Positions 43,911-53,051 of a stretch of 64,000 bases of DNA are shown here, piece after piece. The stretch lies in the NCBI GenBank assembly GCA_050746185.1, contig JBOGLA010000037.1, forward strand, positions 62,001 to 126,000. Reading direction: 5' to 3'. The notes beneath the pieces were generated by a model, which had not been told where the DNA came from, did not search any database, and saw only the letters and a program-made list of their open reading frames with translations. The translations under genes and the position numbers were made by a program. Within the stretch, counting starts at the first letter, position 1. Each line of letters opens with the position of its first letter. The stretch comes from PALSA-188 sp050746185 (GTDB lineage: Bacteria; Acidobacteriota; Terriglobia; Terriglobales; Acidobacteriaceae).

Positions 43911-44474
43911 TCACCAGCGCCGGGTGCCAAAATATTTTCTCACCCCGATTGTGTTGTATCGTCCCCACGGACCATTATTTCCCAAGTCCGCGGGGCCAAG
44001 ATTTTTATTTCTTGCACCGAGCCGGTCAAATAAGAAGTGCTGAGTCACGCGAAACTCAAATCCTTTGCCCAGATAAATTCCCGCGCCCCACGAGTGCTCA
44101 ATGCCGATGGCGTCGAAAGACCATGTATAAAGAGCTTGCGGAACATTCTTTCCAAACAGGAATTTCGGTTCTCCCCAAAGCATGAATCTGCGGAATTGCC
44201 CGCGGCCAAACGGCCGCACTTCCAGTAACCCGGAGAGCATGTAGCGGGCGAATTCACTGCATGGCGCGTTGACGCCGCCGTCAGTTCTCGCATCGGCGCG
44301 GCACAGATCTGGATCAATCTCGTTGTGGGGAGGCGCGATATCGAACTGCGCGTATCCCCAGAAAGTATCGCTGGGCAAAAACATCCGCCCGGAACCCTGA
44401 TCCACCGCGGGTTCCTGAGCTTGGGCGACTCCACCGATTGCAAGACATATCGTGATCCAAAGCAGTTGCTTCAT
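43911..44474 (-). CDS. Hypothetical exported protein
   Basis: 187 residues from ATG 44474, chosen for GGAGG 7 bases upstream and a good signal peptide (KQLLWITICLAIGGVAQA). The mature chain has alternating strands (LSGLLEVRPFGRGQFRRFMLWGEPKF, WGAGIYLGKGFEFRVTQHFLFDRLG) and aromatic residues suggestive of a small beta-barrel or lipocalin-like outer-membrane protein. No family is recognised. Two Cys (LCRADAR and APCSEF) could pair in the periplasm. Confidence 0.65.
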   Translation of the reverse strand: MKQLLWITICLAIGGVAQAQEPAVDQGSGRMFLPSDTFWGYAQFDIAPPHNEIDPDLCRADARTDGGVNAPCSEFARYMLSGLLEVRPFGRGQFRRFMLWGEPKFLFGKNVPQALYTWSFDAIGIEHSWGAGIYLGKGFEFRVTQHFLFDRLGARNKNLGPADLGNNGPWGRYNTIGVRKYFGTRRW

Positions 44475-44782
44475 TAGGCCTCCGAGGATCGGGCTTGAAT
44501 TGACGAGAAGTTGGATTGTATCGCCAAAGCGGGAAGAGCCGAACTGGAATAACAAAATGTGGGCCCTTCCTGGATCGTCCTGTCGAGGATTGCAGAACTA
44601 TTGTTACGGTTCCCACATGGTCATTCCGAGCAAAGCGAGGAACCTGCATTTCCCGGGGCCTCGAAAAAATGCGGATTCCTCGCTCGTTCTCGCCGCTTGC
44701 GCGGCTGCAAAACGGCTCGGAATGACCATCGGTTTTGTGAAGTTTGCATGAACAATGTTTGCGTCACAATAATCCGCGATTC
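44475..44782. repeat. Intergenic region with GTCATTCCGAGC inverted repeat
   Basis: Outer arms ATGGTCATTCCGAGC (44617-44631) and its complement (44715-44729) enclose about 80 bases containing further GCGAGGAA/TTCCTCGC pairs. It is a degenerate copy of the element at 38439-38525. Nothing else is visible here. Confidence 0.75.
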
Positions 44783-45943
44783 TCAATAAAACGCAGGTTG
44801 CTGCTGGGTCATGCAGTGGATCGCGCCGAATCCCCAGATGAGGTCGCCGCAATAAATGCCGGCAACTTCGCGGTCGGGGAAAACATCGGCCAGCGCGTCT
44901 AATGCGATCCGATCATTGGGGTCGTTAAAGACCGGGACCAGAACAATTCCGTTAGCAACATAAAAGTTCGCGTAGCTTGCGGGCAGGCGGCGGCCGTCGA
45001 AAATGATGGGCCTGGGCATCGGCAGTTCGACGATGGCTAATTCTTGTCCGTCCTGATCAGTGGCGGCGCGGAGGCGGCGGATATTCTCGCGCAAAGGCTC
45101 ATAGTTCGCATCGCGCGGATCGGATTCGATAACGCTGACCACGGTATCGGGAGTGACAAAGCGCGTGATGTCGTCCACGTGGCCGTGAGTATCATCGCCG
45201 GCGATGCCGGACGAAAGCCAGATAAATTTGGTGACTCCCAAATACTGCGCAAAAATCTCTTCGTAATCGGAACGCTTCATCTTGGGATTACGCTGCTGAG
45301 TTTTTCCGAGCAGACATTCTTCGGTAGTGAGCAGAGTACCGCGTCCGTTGACGTCAATTGCGCCGCCCTCCAAAACAACGCGTTTGCCGGCAAACTGCGC
45401 AAGCACCGCATTCACTCCCGCAGCTTTGGCCATGAGGCCGCCGATCTTTTCATCTTTGCGCCAATCCGAATATTTGGCCCATGCATTGAAGCGCCATTTG
45501 ACCCCAATGAGACCACCTGGGGACAGCCCCCCAAGCCTGCCCTGAGCGGAGTCGAAGGGGCTGTCCGGTCGAGCTTGACTCGACTCGTTTTGATTTGCGC
45601 GGACTTCGTTCTTTACAAATGTGCACCCCGAGTCGCGCGTCCATACCCGATCGGTTGGCCAGCAACAAAAGTGGACTTTGTCGTTTAAGGCGTCAGCCCG
45701 CTGCAAAACTTTTCGCGCCGACTTTTCGCCGGCGGCGTCGCTCACAATAATTTCAACTCGCTCGTAGCGGGAGAGATTGCGAACAATCTCCGCATAGGCC
45801 CAGGGAATGGGTTCGAACTTACCGGGCCAGTCGTCATGATTGTGCGGCCATGCGATCCAGGTGGCCGCGTGTGGCTCCCATTCGGCGGGCATGCGGGAGT
45901 AATTTCTTAATTGTCTTGAAGATTGGCGGGATCGTGCAGACAT
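44783..45943 (-). CDS. aguA: Agmatine deiminase with an in-frame repeat insertion
   Basis: 386 residues, longer than the usual ~350-370. Catalytic residues are in place: RDSGCTFV (Asp/Glu), GIAGDDTHGHVDD, FGAIHCMTQQQPAF with the nucleophilic Cys. It converts agmatine to N-carbamoylputrescine plus ammonia. Residues 112-146 are an extra stretch (NQNESSQARPDSPFDSAQGR then LGGLSPGGL) encoded by a palindromic repeat that has inserted in frame just before KWRFNAW. Since the rest is intact the enzyme may still work, with a surface loop. Gene order aguB-aguA with an 8-base gap marks an operon for putrescine synthesis. Confidence 0.93.
   Translation of the reverse strand: MSARSRQSSRQLRNYSRMPAEWEPHAATWIAWPHNHDDWPGKFEPIPWAYAEIVRNLSRYERVEIIVSDAAGEKSARKVLQRADALNDKVHFCCWPTDRVWTRDSGCTFVKNEVRANQNESSQARPDSPFDSAQGRLGGLSPGGLIGVKWRFNAWAKYSDWRKDEKIGGLMAKAAGVNAVLAQFAGKRVVLEGGAIDVNGRGTLLTTEECLLGKTQQRNPKMKRSDYEEIFAQYLGVTKFIWLSSGIAGDDTHGHVDDITRFVTPDTVVSVIESDPRDANYEPLRENIRRLRAATDQDGQELAIVELPMPRPIIFDGRRLPASYANFYVANGIVLVPVFNDPNDRIALDALADVFPDREVAGIYCGDLIWGFGAIHCMTQQQPAFY
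45506..45610. repeat. Palindromic repeat inserted inside aguA
   Basis: The stretch has the CCTGCCCTGAGCGGAGTCGA core and GGGGCTGTCCGG flank, close to the intergenic copy at 37732-37782. In the reading frame of aguA it encodes DSAQGR with no stop. Confidence 0.75.
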
Positions 45944-45951
45944 TTCTATAC

Positions 45952-46938
45952 TCAGTCAATCATGCGGCTGGTAATTCCCGCGTAACTGTCAATGCGGCGG
46001 TCTCGCAGGAAAGGCCAGTTGCGGCGAATGTCTTCCAAGCTCTTTAGGTCAACTTCGCCGATCAGAATCTCTTCCTTATCGCTCGACGCTTCGGCGATCA
46101 CGCACCCAAAGGCGTCGCACAGAAAAGACCCTCCCCAGAATTCGAGGCCGGCCCCCGGCGCTGACTTGCCGCGAATGTCTCCGGTCTCGAAGCCGACGCG
46201 ATTCACCACCGCGACGTAAACGCCATTGGCGATCGCGTGGGCGCGTTGAATGGTGCGCCAGGCGTCGTGTTGAGCTGCTCCAAATTCCGCCTTCTCGGCG
46301 GGGTGCCAGCCAATCGCGGTCGGGTAGAAGATCAAATGCGCCCCTTGCAGCGCGGTCAGACGCGCACCCTCCGGATACCATTGATCCCAGCAAACCAGCG
46401 TTCCGACGCGGCCGACGTTGGTGTCGAAGGCGCGAAATCCCAGATCACCGGGAGTGAAATAATATTTTTCATAGTAAAGGGGGTCGTCGGGGATATGCAT
46501 TTTGCGGTAGATTCCGCGCAGTTCACCGCTGGCATCAAACATGACTGCGGTATTGTGATAGATTCCGGCGGCGCGCTTTTCAAACAACGAGGCTACCAGA
46601 ACAATTTCGAGTTCTTTCGCCAGCGCCGCGAGTTTCATCGTCACCGGTCCGGGGATTGGTTCCGCCAGATCGAATAATGCGGCGTCTTCGCGCTGGCAAA
46701 AGTACTGTGTCTGAAACAACTCCGGCAGACACACGATTTGCGCACCGTTCCGGGCGGCGTTTCGCACGCGTTCCATGGCGCGTTGGAGGTTCTGGTCCGG
46801 ATCAGGCGTGGCTGACATTTGCACCAGACCGACACGATATTTCTCAGGCGGCAAAGCGCCCTCCTCTTCTTGTAGGGACGGCTTAGGATACCATCGCGTC
46901 GCGGCCGTGACTCTACTTGGACCGGCGGGGATGCCCAT
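45952..46938 (-). CDS. aguB: N-carbamoylputrescine amidohydrolase
   Basis: 328 residues of the nitrilase superfamily. The Glu-Lys-Cys triad is visible in LPELFQTQYF, YRKMHIPDDP and TLVCWDQWYPE. The exact GWHPAEKAEFG and QTQYFCQREDA segments are typical for carbamoylputrescine amidases. It hydrolyses N-carbamoylputrescine to putrescine, CO2 and ammonia. The N-terminal ~30 residues (to LPPEKYRVGLVQM) are not conserved, so translation may begin later. First gene of the two-gene putrescine operon, divergent from the DinB gene. Confidence 0.95.
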   Translation of the reverse strand: MGIPAGPSRVTAATRWYPKPSLQEEEGALPPEKYRVGLVQMSATPDPDQNLQRAMERVRNAARNGAQIVCLPELFQTQYFCQREDAALFDLAEPIPGPVTMKLAALAKELEIVLVASLFEKRAAGIYHNTAVMFDASGELRGIYRKMHIPDDPLYYEKYYFTPGDLGFRAFDTNVGRVGTLVCWDQWYPEGARLTALQGAHLIFYPTAIGWHPAEKAEFGAAQHDAWRTIQRAHAIANGVYVAVVNRVGFETGDIRGKSAPGAGLEFWGGSFLCDAFGCVIAEASSDKEEILIGEVDLKSLEDIRRNWPFLRDRRIDSYAGITSRMID

Positions 46939-46974
46939 CGCTCCATTGTTTTCTTCTCATTCATTGATTGAGCT

Positions 46975-47496
46975 ATGGCCACCGACGATTTATCATCCCC
47001 TATGGCTTCGAATCCTTATGCTTCGTTTTTGGGTGAGCGTGATCCGCTTGAAGTGATGGCATCCACTTCAGCACAGCTCGCACGGCTTTCTGAAACGCTC
47101 GGGGTCAAACGAATGGAGCACACTCCCGCTCCGGGCAAGTGGAACGCGAGAGAGATCATTTGCCATTTGGCGGATTGCGAACTGGTGTTCGCTTACCGGT
47201 TGCGGCAAACTTTGGCCGAGGAGACTCACACAATTCAACCGTTCGATCAGAATAAATGGGCCGCTCCGTATTCGTCGTATACGTCCGCAGAGGCGCTGGC
47301 GACGTTTTCGTCAACCAGGCAATGGAACTTGTCTCTAATCCGGAATCTCCCCCGCGAAGCGTTTGCGAAAAAAGTCACTCATCCGGAACGCGGGGAAATG
47401 ATGTTCAAGACCATCGTGGAGACCATGGCCGGTCATGACATCAACCATCTTCGGCAACTGGAGGCAATTGCCGAACGTTTCGCCACGGTCCACTAA
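46975..47496 (+). CDS. DinB family protein
   Basis: 173 residues, a four-helix bundle of the DinB/YfiT class. The metal-binding His triad is likely in NAREIICHLADCE (His near 62) and GHDINHLRQLEAI (two His). Such proteins bind a divalent metal and include thiol-S-transferases, but most have no known substrate. Start could also be the ATG at 47002. Cytoplasmic; stands alone. Confidence 0.85.
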   Translation: MATDDLSSPMASNPYASFLGERDPLEVMASTSAQLARLSETLGVKRMEHTPAPGKWNAREIICHLADCELVFAYRLRQTLAEETHTIQPFDQNKWAAPYSSYTSAEALATFSSTRQWNLSLIRNLPREAFAKKVTHPERGEMMFKTIVETMAGHDINHLRQLEAIAERFATVH

Positions 47497-47511
47497 GTCG
47501 CGGAGTCGAGC

Positions 47512-47862
47512 CTACTTCGCCGGCACCACCGAGGACACTTGGATGGTGTCTCCGTCAGCCGTGCCGGTGACCTTCGCATTTTCGCCAGCCAGCTTATCGA
47601 GTTCCGCCAACGAGGCTTTGTCTTCGCCGTCGAGTGTGTACACCGTGCTTCCCACCACCAGGGCATACTTGACGCCTTTTGCAACGCACGCGCGCGTGCA
47701 GGCGGCAGCGCTGACGCCGGGTTCCATATGATGGGCGCCGCACATTGCGTCACTGACTTTTCCAGTATAGGTCTTACTCGCTGCCAGCGACGTAGAGACC
47801 GTTCCCGCGACAAATAGCAGACCCGCAAGAAAAATTCCGCAATTTCGCAAAATAGACTTCAT
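47512..47862 (-). CDS. Small exported protein with Cys cluster
   Basis: 116 residues. A signal peptide (LRNCGIFLAGLLFVAGTVST, cut after SLA) is followed by KTYTGKVSDAMCGAHHMEPG and AAACTRACVAKG, i.e. Cys with adjacent His-His and a CxxxC, then a small beta domain (YALVVGSTVYTLDGEDKASLAELDKLAGENAKVTGTADGDTIQV) of OB-like pattern. Similar proteins are frequent in Acidobacteriota genomes; function unknown. The Cys/His set could bind metal or heme, as inference. Confidence 0.7.
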   Translation of the reverse strand: MKSILRNCGIFLAGLLFVAGTVSTSLAASKTYTGKVSDAMCGAHHMEPGVSAAACTRACVAKGVKYALVVGSTVYTLDGEDKASLAELDKLAGENAKVTGTADGDTIQVSSVVPAK

Positions 47863-47920
47863 CAGCTTCTCCTCATATCTTGTTTTTTGCCCACCGAATT
47901 AGGATAAGCCAAAACCTCCT

Positions 47921-48826
47921 TCAGCGCTCTACCGTCGCCGCGTCGGCGGTCTTGATTTTCACCGCGATATCAATGAAGGCCAACGCCGCGCGGCTAAGCG
48001 CTTTATCTTTGCGGAAAACCAAAGCCAGATCCCTGCGGATTTTTGCATCCGCCATGACGATCGCCGCCAGAACATTCGCCCGCACGTCTTCCTGCACATT
48101 GGACCGCGCAATGAATCCCACTCCGACATCCGCAGCCACAAAACGCTTCAGCAGTTCGCTGGAGTCGAGCTCCATGGCAATTCGCGGCTTTAACTTACGC
48201 TCGTGGAATAGGTTGTCCAGGCCGTCGCGGGTGTGTCCGGCTTTGGGCATGACCAGGGGGTAGTTCGCAACCTCGGCAACCGTCGCCGACTTCAGCTTCG
48301 CCAGAGGATGCCGCGGGGGAGAAATGACCATCAATTCATCGCGATGGATCAGTACCACCGTCAGCCGGGGATCGCTGACCGGCATCGAGAGCACGCCAAA
48401 ATCCACCGAGTTGTCAATGATGGATTCCATAATCTTTCCGTAGTCGGCGCGCTTGATGTTTACCGCAACGTCCGGATATTGTTTTTTAAATTCGGCGAAG
48501 ACTTCCGGAAGAATGTGAAGACAGGTTCCCTCGTTTGCCCCGACAATAATCTCTCCGCGTGGAACCCGCTCTGTTTCCGCAATTGCAACGAGTACCGCAC
48601 GCCGGGCGTCCAGAGTCTCTTCCGCATATTTCTGGAAAAGCTTCCCGGAAGCCGTGATTGATACTTTGCCGCCGGAGCGGTCCAGCAACTTGGCTCCAAC
48701 CTCTTCCTCAAGGGAGCGGATTTGCGAAGAAATCGCCGGCTGCGTGCGAAAGCGCTTCTCGGCCGCGCGAGAAAAGCTCGATAATCTCGCTACTTCAAGA
48801 AAAGTCTCTAATTGATCAAAATCCAT
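47921..48826 (-). CDS. LysR family transcriptional regulator
   Basis: 301 residues. The N-terminal helix-turn-helix is typical (LETFLEVARLSSFSRAAEKRFRTQPAISSQIRSLEEEVGAKLLDR), followed by a periplasmic-binding-like effector domain (GEIIVGANEGTCLHILPEVFAEFKKQYPDV). Effector unknown. It is divergent from glnA with about 315 bases between, so it may regulate glnA or itself; that is inference. CysB/CbbR-like subfamily cannot be assigned. Confidence 0.92.
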   Translation of the reverse strand: MDFDQLETFLEVARLSSFSRAAEKRFRTQPAISSQIRSLEEEVGAKLLDRSGGKVSITASGKLFQKYAEETLDARRAVLVAIAETERVPRGEIIVGANEGTCLHILPEVFAEFKKQYPDVAVNIKRADYGKIMESIIDNSVDFGVLSMPVSDPRLTVVLIHRDELMVISPPRHPLAKLKSATVAEVANYPLVMPKAGHTRDGLDNLFHERKLKPRIAMELDSSELLKRFVAADVGVGFIARSNVQEDVRANVLAAIVMADAKIRRDLALVFRKDKALSRAALAFIDIAVKIKTADAATVER

Positions 48827-49142
48827 AGGCGCGGTGCTTCGCGATTGGCATCAGCCGCTGAGGCATAGGGAGCGTTTATCTCCGCGATAAGAACAATGAA
48901 TTTCCTCAACAAGTGCTTCACGATTAAACTAACGTCCGGCTCAACGTCGGAATTGTAGCAGGTGTACAATTTTAGGCCATCCGACCCGCATTTCTCGGCG
49001 CTATTACGTTTGGAAAGAGCTTACATATTGTCATTCCGTTGCGTCGGGCTATGCGAGAGCAATCTGCTGCTCCCGCGCCAAAGGAGATTTCTCGCCGCTA
49101 AAATGGGCGTCGGAATGACACGGGAACTTACGAGGAGGATGC
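48827..49142. repeat. Divergent lysR-glnA region with degenerate GTCATTCCG repeat
   Basis: About 315 bases. A degenerate repeat has outer arms TGTCATTCCG (49029-49038) and CGGAATGACA (49111-49120) enclosing 72 bases, and GAGGAGG sits just before the glnA ATG. No LysR T-N11-A box is certain, and no PII/NtrC site is visible. Confidence 0.6.
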
Positions 49143-50570
49143 ATGGCTGATTCAAAACCGGCTGACCCGAAAAGTACTCTCGAATTCGCAAAGAAGAACG
49201 GGGTCAAGATGCTCGATCTCCGTTTCACCGACCTGCCAGGATTGCAGCACCACGTTTCCTATCCGATCGAACAATTATCTGAAGATTCATTTGAAGAGGG
49301 CTTCGGCATGGATGGGTCATCCATCCGTGGATGGGCCGCCATTCATGAGAGCGACATGTTGCTCATCCCGGACCCTACCACGCACATGCTCGATCCCTTC
49401 ACCGAGACGCCCACGCTGGTGATGACCTGCGAGGTGATTGATCCCGTTACCAAGCAGCGTTATGACCGTGACCCGCGTTACATCGCCAAAAAAGCCGAGT
49501 TGTATCTGGCTTCCACGGGGCTGGCAGATACCGCATATTTCGGAGCCGAAGCCGAATTTTTTATCTTCGACAATATCCGATTCGACCAGCGCGAGCAGCA
49601 CGGGTTTTACTTTATAGACGCCGAAGAAGGCCGGTGGAATTCCGGCCGCGTGGAAGACAATCTGGGATACCGCCCGCGCTACAAGGAAGGATATTTCCCC
49701 GTCCCTCCCACCGATCACTACCAGGACTTGCGCAGCGAGATGGTCATGACCATGCAACGGTGCGGCATGGAAGTGGAATGTCACCATCACGAAGTAGCCA
49801 CCGGCGGCCAGACTGAAATTGACCTGAAGTTCGATTCGCTGGTGCGTTCCGCCGATCACATGATGCTCTACAAGTACATCGTCAAGAATGTGGCAAACCA
49901 ATATGGCAAGACTGTGACTTTTATGCCGAAGCCGATTTTCGGCGATAACGGCAGCGGGATGCATACTCACCAGTCGCTGTGGAAAGGGGGAAAGCCGCTA
50001 TTTGCCGGGGACGGTTATGCAGGAATCTCGCAACTTGCTCTGTGGTACATCGGTGGCTTGATTAAACATGGGCCGGCATTGGCGGCGATCATTGCTCCAA
50101 CTACGAATTCCTACAAACGGCTAGTGCCGGGTTTCGAGGCCCCGGTGAATCTCGCGTATTCGCGTCGCAATCGCTCGGCGGCATGCCGTATTCCCATGTA
50201 TTCGGCTTCTCCGAAGGCGAAGCGGGTGGAGTTCCGTCCGCCGGATCCAAGCTGCAATCCATACATGGGTTTCGCGGCAATGATGATGGCCGGGCTGGAT
50301 GGAGTCGAGAACAAAATTGATCCCGGCCAGCCGCTGGATAAAGACATCTACGATCTGGGACCAGAGGAGCTCGCCAAAGTGCCCTCCATGCCGGGGTCGC
50401 TCGAAGATGCGCTCAGCGCTTTGGAGAAAGATCACTCATTCCTGTTAAAGGGCGACGTCTTTACCGAAGAGTTGTTGCAAACTTACATTGATTACAAACG
50501 TACGAAGGAAGTGGACGCGGTGAGGCTGCGGCCCCATCCGCACGAATTCATGCTGTACTACGACATCTAG
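49143..50570 (+). CDS. glnA: Type I glutamine synthetase
   Basis: 475 residues, GSI-beta length. Landmarks: the Asp-rich loop FGMDGSSIRGW, AEAEFFIFDNIRF, NGSGMHTHQSLWKGG, the NRSAACRIPMY Arg/Glu loop, and the adenylylation Tyr in DIYDLGPEE (near 403). It makes glutamine from glutamate, ammonia and ATP as a dodecamer. The presence of the Tyr plus an intact glnE 5 kb upstream supports covalent control. GAGGAGG ribosome site 7-13 bases before the ATG. Confidence 0.97.
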   Translation: MADSKPADPKSTLEFAKKNGVKMLDLRFTDLPGLQHHVSYPIEQLSEDSFEEGFGMDGSSIRGWAAIHESDMLLIPDPTTHMLDPFTETPTLVMTCEVIDPVTKQRYDRDPRYIAKKAELYLASTGLADTAYFGAEAEFFIFDNIRFDQREQHGFYFIDAEEGRWNSGRVEDNLGYRPRYKEGYFPVPPTDHYQDLRSEMVMTMQRCGMEVECHHHEVATGGQTEIDLKFDSLVRSADHMMLYKYIVKNVANQYGKTVTFMPKPIFGDNGSGMHTHQSLWKGGKPLFAGDGYAGISQLALWYIGGLIKHGPALAAIIAPTTNSYKRLVPGFEAPVNLAYSRRNRSAACRIPMYSASPKAKRVEFRPPDPSCNPYMGFAAMMMAGLDGVENKIDPGQPLDKDIYDLGPEELAKVPSMPGSLEDALSALEKDHSFLLKGDVFTEELLQTYIDYKRTKEVDAVRLRPHPHEFMLYYDI

Positions 50571-50595
50571 ATTTGGGTTCGGGATAATCACGTGG

Positions 50596-50696
50596 GGACA
50601 GCCGCCCTGGGCTGTCCGGGCGAGGTTTTGCTCGCCAGTCTGACTTCAATCTCAATTGCTGAGCTTCGCTCCGCCGGACAGCCGATGCGGCTGTCC
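50596..50696. terminator. Paired hairpins between glnA and phoU
   Basis: GGACAGCC (50596-50603) pairs with GGCTGTCC (50610-50617), and the same arms recur at 50676-50683 and 50689-50696. The genes on both sides converge here, so the hairpins could stop transcription from either side, although no strong T-run follows. The unit resembles other intergenic repeats of this genome. Confidence 0.5.
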
Positions 50697-50708
50697 CGAT
50701 ATGAGTCG

Positions 50709-51401
50709 TTAAGGCGTGCCCGAAGCTTCGTGAGCCACGGCGGCTTCAGGACCCATATGCCGCACGTCCGCGCCGCGCACCCAGAAGATGACATCTTCGG
50801 CGATATTGGTGGCGTGGTCGGCGACGCGTTCCAGATTCCTGGCGATCAACAGGACATCCAAAGCCTGCCGGGTGACATTCGGCTGCCCATTCATAGCTTT
50901 GACAAGGGTGATGAAAGCTTCGTCCTTCATGCGGTCTACCACGTTGTCCATTTCCAGAACCGCCTGAGCCAGTTCGGCCTTGCCTTCGATGAAAGACTCC
51001 AGCGCCCGCCGAACCATGGCGGCCACCGCCGATGACATGCGGGGAATATCCACTGGAAGATCCACTTTCGGTAATTCGGCAAGATCCATAACCCGTTCGG
51101 CGATATTGACCGCCTGATCGCCCACCCGTTCCAGATCAGAGTTGATCTTGGTCACGGCAAGAATAAAACGCAAATCCACGGCCATCGGCTGCTGCATGGC
51201 GAGAAGATCGAAGGCAAGCTCATCAATCTCTCGTTCCGCGACGTTAATCATGGTTTCGCCCTCGAGCACCATCTGGCAACGCGCCAGATCGCGATCAATA
51301 TATGCTTGCGAGGCACGGTCTACTGCCTGCTCTGCCAGGCCACCCATGCGGAGCAACCGTGATCGAAGGTCGTCTAGCCCCTGCTGAAAACGCGTTCTCA
51401 T
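50709..51401 (-). CDS. phoU: Phosphate transport regulator PhoU
   Basis: 230 residues with the twofold three-helix repeat of PhoU. Metal-cluster helices with E/DxxxD patterns are seen in LDDLRSRLLRMGGLAEQAVDRA, DEAFITLVKAM and the second half DRMKDE. It links Pst transporter state to the PhoR/PhoB response. Its ATG overlaps the PstB stop (TAATG). Last gene of the pst operon. Confidence 0.95.
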   Translation of the reverse strand: MRTRFQQGLDDLRSRLLRMGGLAEQAVDRASQAYIDRDLARCQMVLEGETMINVAEREIDELAFDLLAMQQPMAVDLRFILAVTKINSDLERVGDQAVNIAERVMDLAELPKVDLPVDIPRMSSAVAAMVRRALESFIEGKAELAQAVLEMDNVVDRMKDEAFITLVKAMNGQPNVTRQALDVLLIARNLERVADHATNIAEDVIFWVRGADVRHMGPEAAVAHEASGTP

Positions 51402-52159
51402 TATCCAAACCTGCCTGTAATATAGTCCTCCGTACGCTTGTCGGAGGGATTGGTAAAGATTTTTTCTGTCTTGTCGAACTCAATCAGCTTGCCCAGGAGG
51501 AAGAAGCCAGTGAACTCGGCAACCCGGGAAGCCTGCTGCATATTATGAGTTACGATGATAATGGTAAACCGTTCCTTGAGCTGAAAAATGAGCTCTTCAA
51601 TTTTGCCCGTGGATATTGGGTCCAGCGCGGAACAGGGCTCGTCCATAAGCAATACCTGCGGCTCAACCGCCAAGGCACGAGCTATGCAAAGCCGTTGCTG
51701 CTGGCCGCCGGAGAGGCTGGCGCCGGATTTCTTCCGCAGTGTATCCTTTACCTCGTCCCATAACGCCGACAACTTTAAAGACCGCTCCACAATCTCATTC
51801 AATCGTTTGCGATCGTGATAGCCATTCAGCTTCAAACCCGCGGCCACGTTGTCGAAGATTGACATGGTGGGAAATGGATTGGGCTTCTGAAACACCATGC
51901 CGATACGCCTGCGAATCTGCACCGCCGAGCTTCCGTTGTAAACATTTACGGTTCCAATTTCCACCTTGCCCGTAGCGCGCGCGTCGGGGATCGTCTCGTG
52001 CATCCGGTTCAGGCATCTGACAAATGTAGATTTGCCGCAACCGGAAGGACCGATGAGCGCAGTGGCGTGATTTGCAGGCGCTTCCATTGTAATGTCGAAG
52101 AGGGACTGGCTCTTTCCATACCACGCATTCAGATTTTCGACTTTGATTCCGACGCCCAT
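51401..52159 (-). CDS. pstB: Phosphate ABC transporter ATP-binding protein
   Basis: 252 residues, complete ABC ATPase: Walker A GPSGCGKST near 38, LSGGQQQRLCIARA signature, Walker B VLLMDEPCSALDP, H-loop IIVTHNM. The segment CLNRMHETIPDARATG is specific for PstB. It powers phosphate import through PstC/PstA. Starts 4 bases after pstA. Confidence 0.98.
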   Translation of the reverse strand: MGVGIKVENLNAWYGKSQSLFDITMEAPANHATALIGPSGCGKSTFVRCLNRMHETIPDARATGKVEIGTVNVYNGSSAVQIRRRIGMVFQKPNPFPTMSIFDNVAAGLKLNGYHDRKRLNEIVERSLKLSALWDEVKDTLRKKSGASLSGGQQQRLCIARALAVEPQVLLMDEPCSALDPISTGKIEELIFQLKERFTIIIVTHNMQQASRVAEFTGFFLLGKLIEFDKTEKIFTNPSDKRTEDYITGRFG

Positions 52160-52163
52160 TGAC

Positions 52164-53051
52164 TTAGCTCGCTCCTGTCATCATTCCGCGACCTGCAACC
52201 AATCGTACAGCACTCACGGAGGCGACAATTAATACGATCAAAATTAACGAACCCGCCCACGCCTGCCGATGCCAGTCATCGTATGGCGCGATGGCATAGG
52301 TATAAATCTGAAGCGGCAAGGCAGCCGTCGGCTGATCCAACTTCCAATTCCAAAACTGGTTTCCAAAAGCCGTGAAAAGAAGGGGGGCCGTCTCACCCGC
52401 AACCCGGGCAAACGCCAGCATCACGCCGGTGATTACTCCGGACGTTGCGGTCCGCAGTGTGATTGATAACGTTGTGCGCCATCGCGAGACTCCCAAACCG
52501 TACGCAGCTTCCCGAACTGCATTCGGAACCAGCAGCAACATTTCTTCGGTTGTCCGCGCGATGGTCGGGATCATCATAATCGCCAACGCGACGCTTCCCG
52601 CCAGGGCTGAGAAATGGCCTTCGGTGAGCACGACCACACTGTAAGCCACGATGCCCATGATGATCGAAGGTACGCCGTTGAGCAGGTCCGAAGTGAACCG
52701 GATGAAATTGCCGAGACGGTTGCGGCCATATTCCGCAAGGTATATGCCCGCTCCGATTCCTAGCGGAACGCCTGCCAGGCTGGCGATAAAAAGAATCAGG
52801 GCCGAACCTGCAATTGCGTTCGCCATGCCGCCTCCAACTTCGCCGGGCGGCTTGGGAGTTTGGGTGAGGAACGCCAAGTTAATTGAGCCGATTCCCTTAT
52901 AGACCAGATATCCAAAGATCGCGATCAGGGGCAGCAGCACCAGGACAACCGAGCTAACAGCTGCGGCCGTTATTGCAAAATTCATGCCTTTGCGCCAGAG
53001 GCTAATTGTCCCGGCAGAACGATCGGGGACCGCTGCATTGGTTTCAGGCAT
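52164..53051 (-). CDS. pstA: Phosphate ABC transporter permease PstA
   Basis: 295 residues, six predicted membrane helices, with the EAA loop EAAYGLGVSRWRTTLSI and FTSDLLNGVPSIIMGIVAY, TPKPPGEVGGGMANAI signatures. Second permease half of the Pst complex. Its start overlaps the pstC end by 8 bases. Confidence 0.97.
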   Translation of the reverse strand: MPETNAAVPDRSAGTISLWRKGMNFAITAAAVSSVVLVLLPLIAIFGYLVYKGIGSINLAFLTQTPKPPGEVGGGMANAIAGSALILFIASLAGVPLGIGAGIYLAEYGRNRLGNFIRFTSDLLNGVPSIIMGIVAYSVVVLTEGHFSALAGSVALAIMMIPTIARTTEEMLLLVPNAVREAAYGLGVSRWRTTLSITLRTATSGVITGVMLAFARVAGETAPLLFTAFGNQFWNWKLDQPTAALPLQIYTYAIAPYDDWHRQAWAGSLILIVLIVASVSAVRLVAGRGMMTGAS

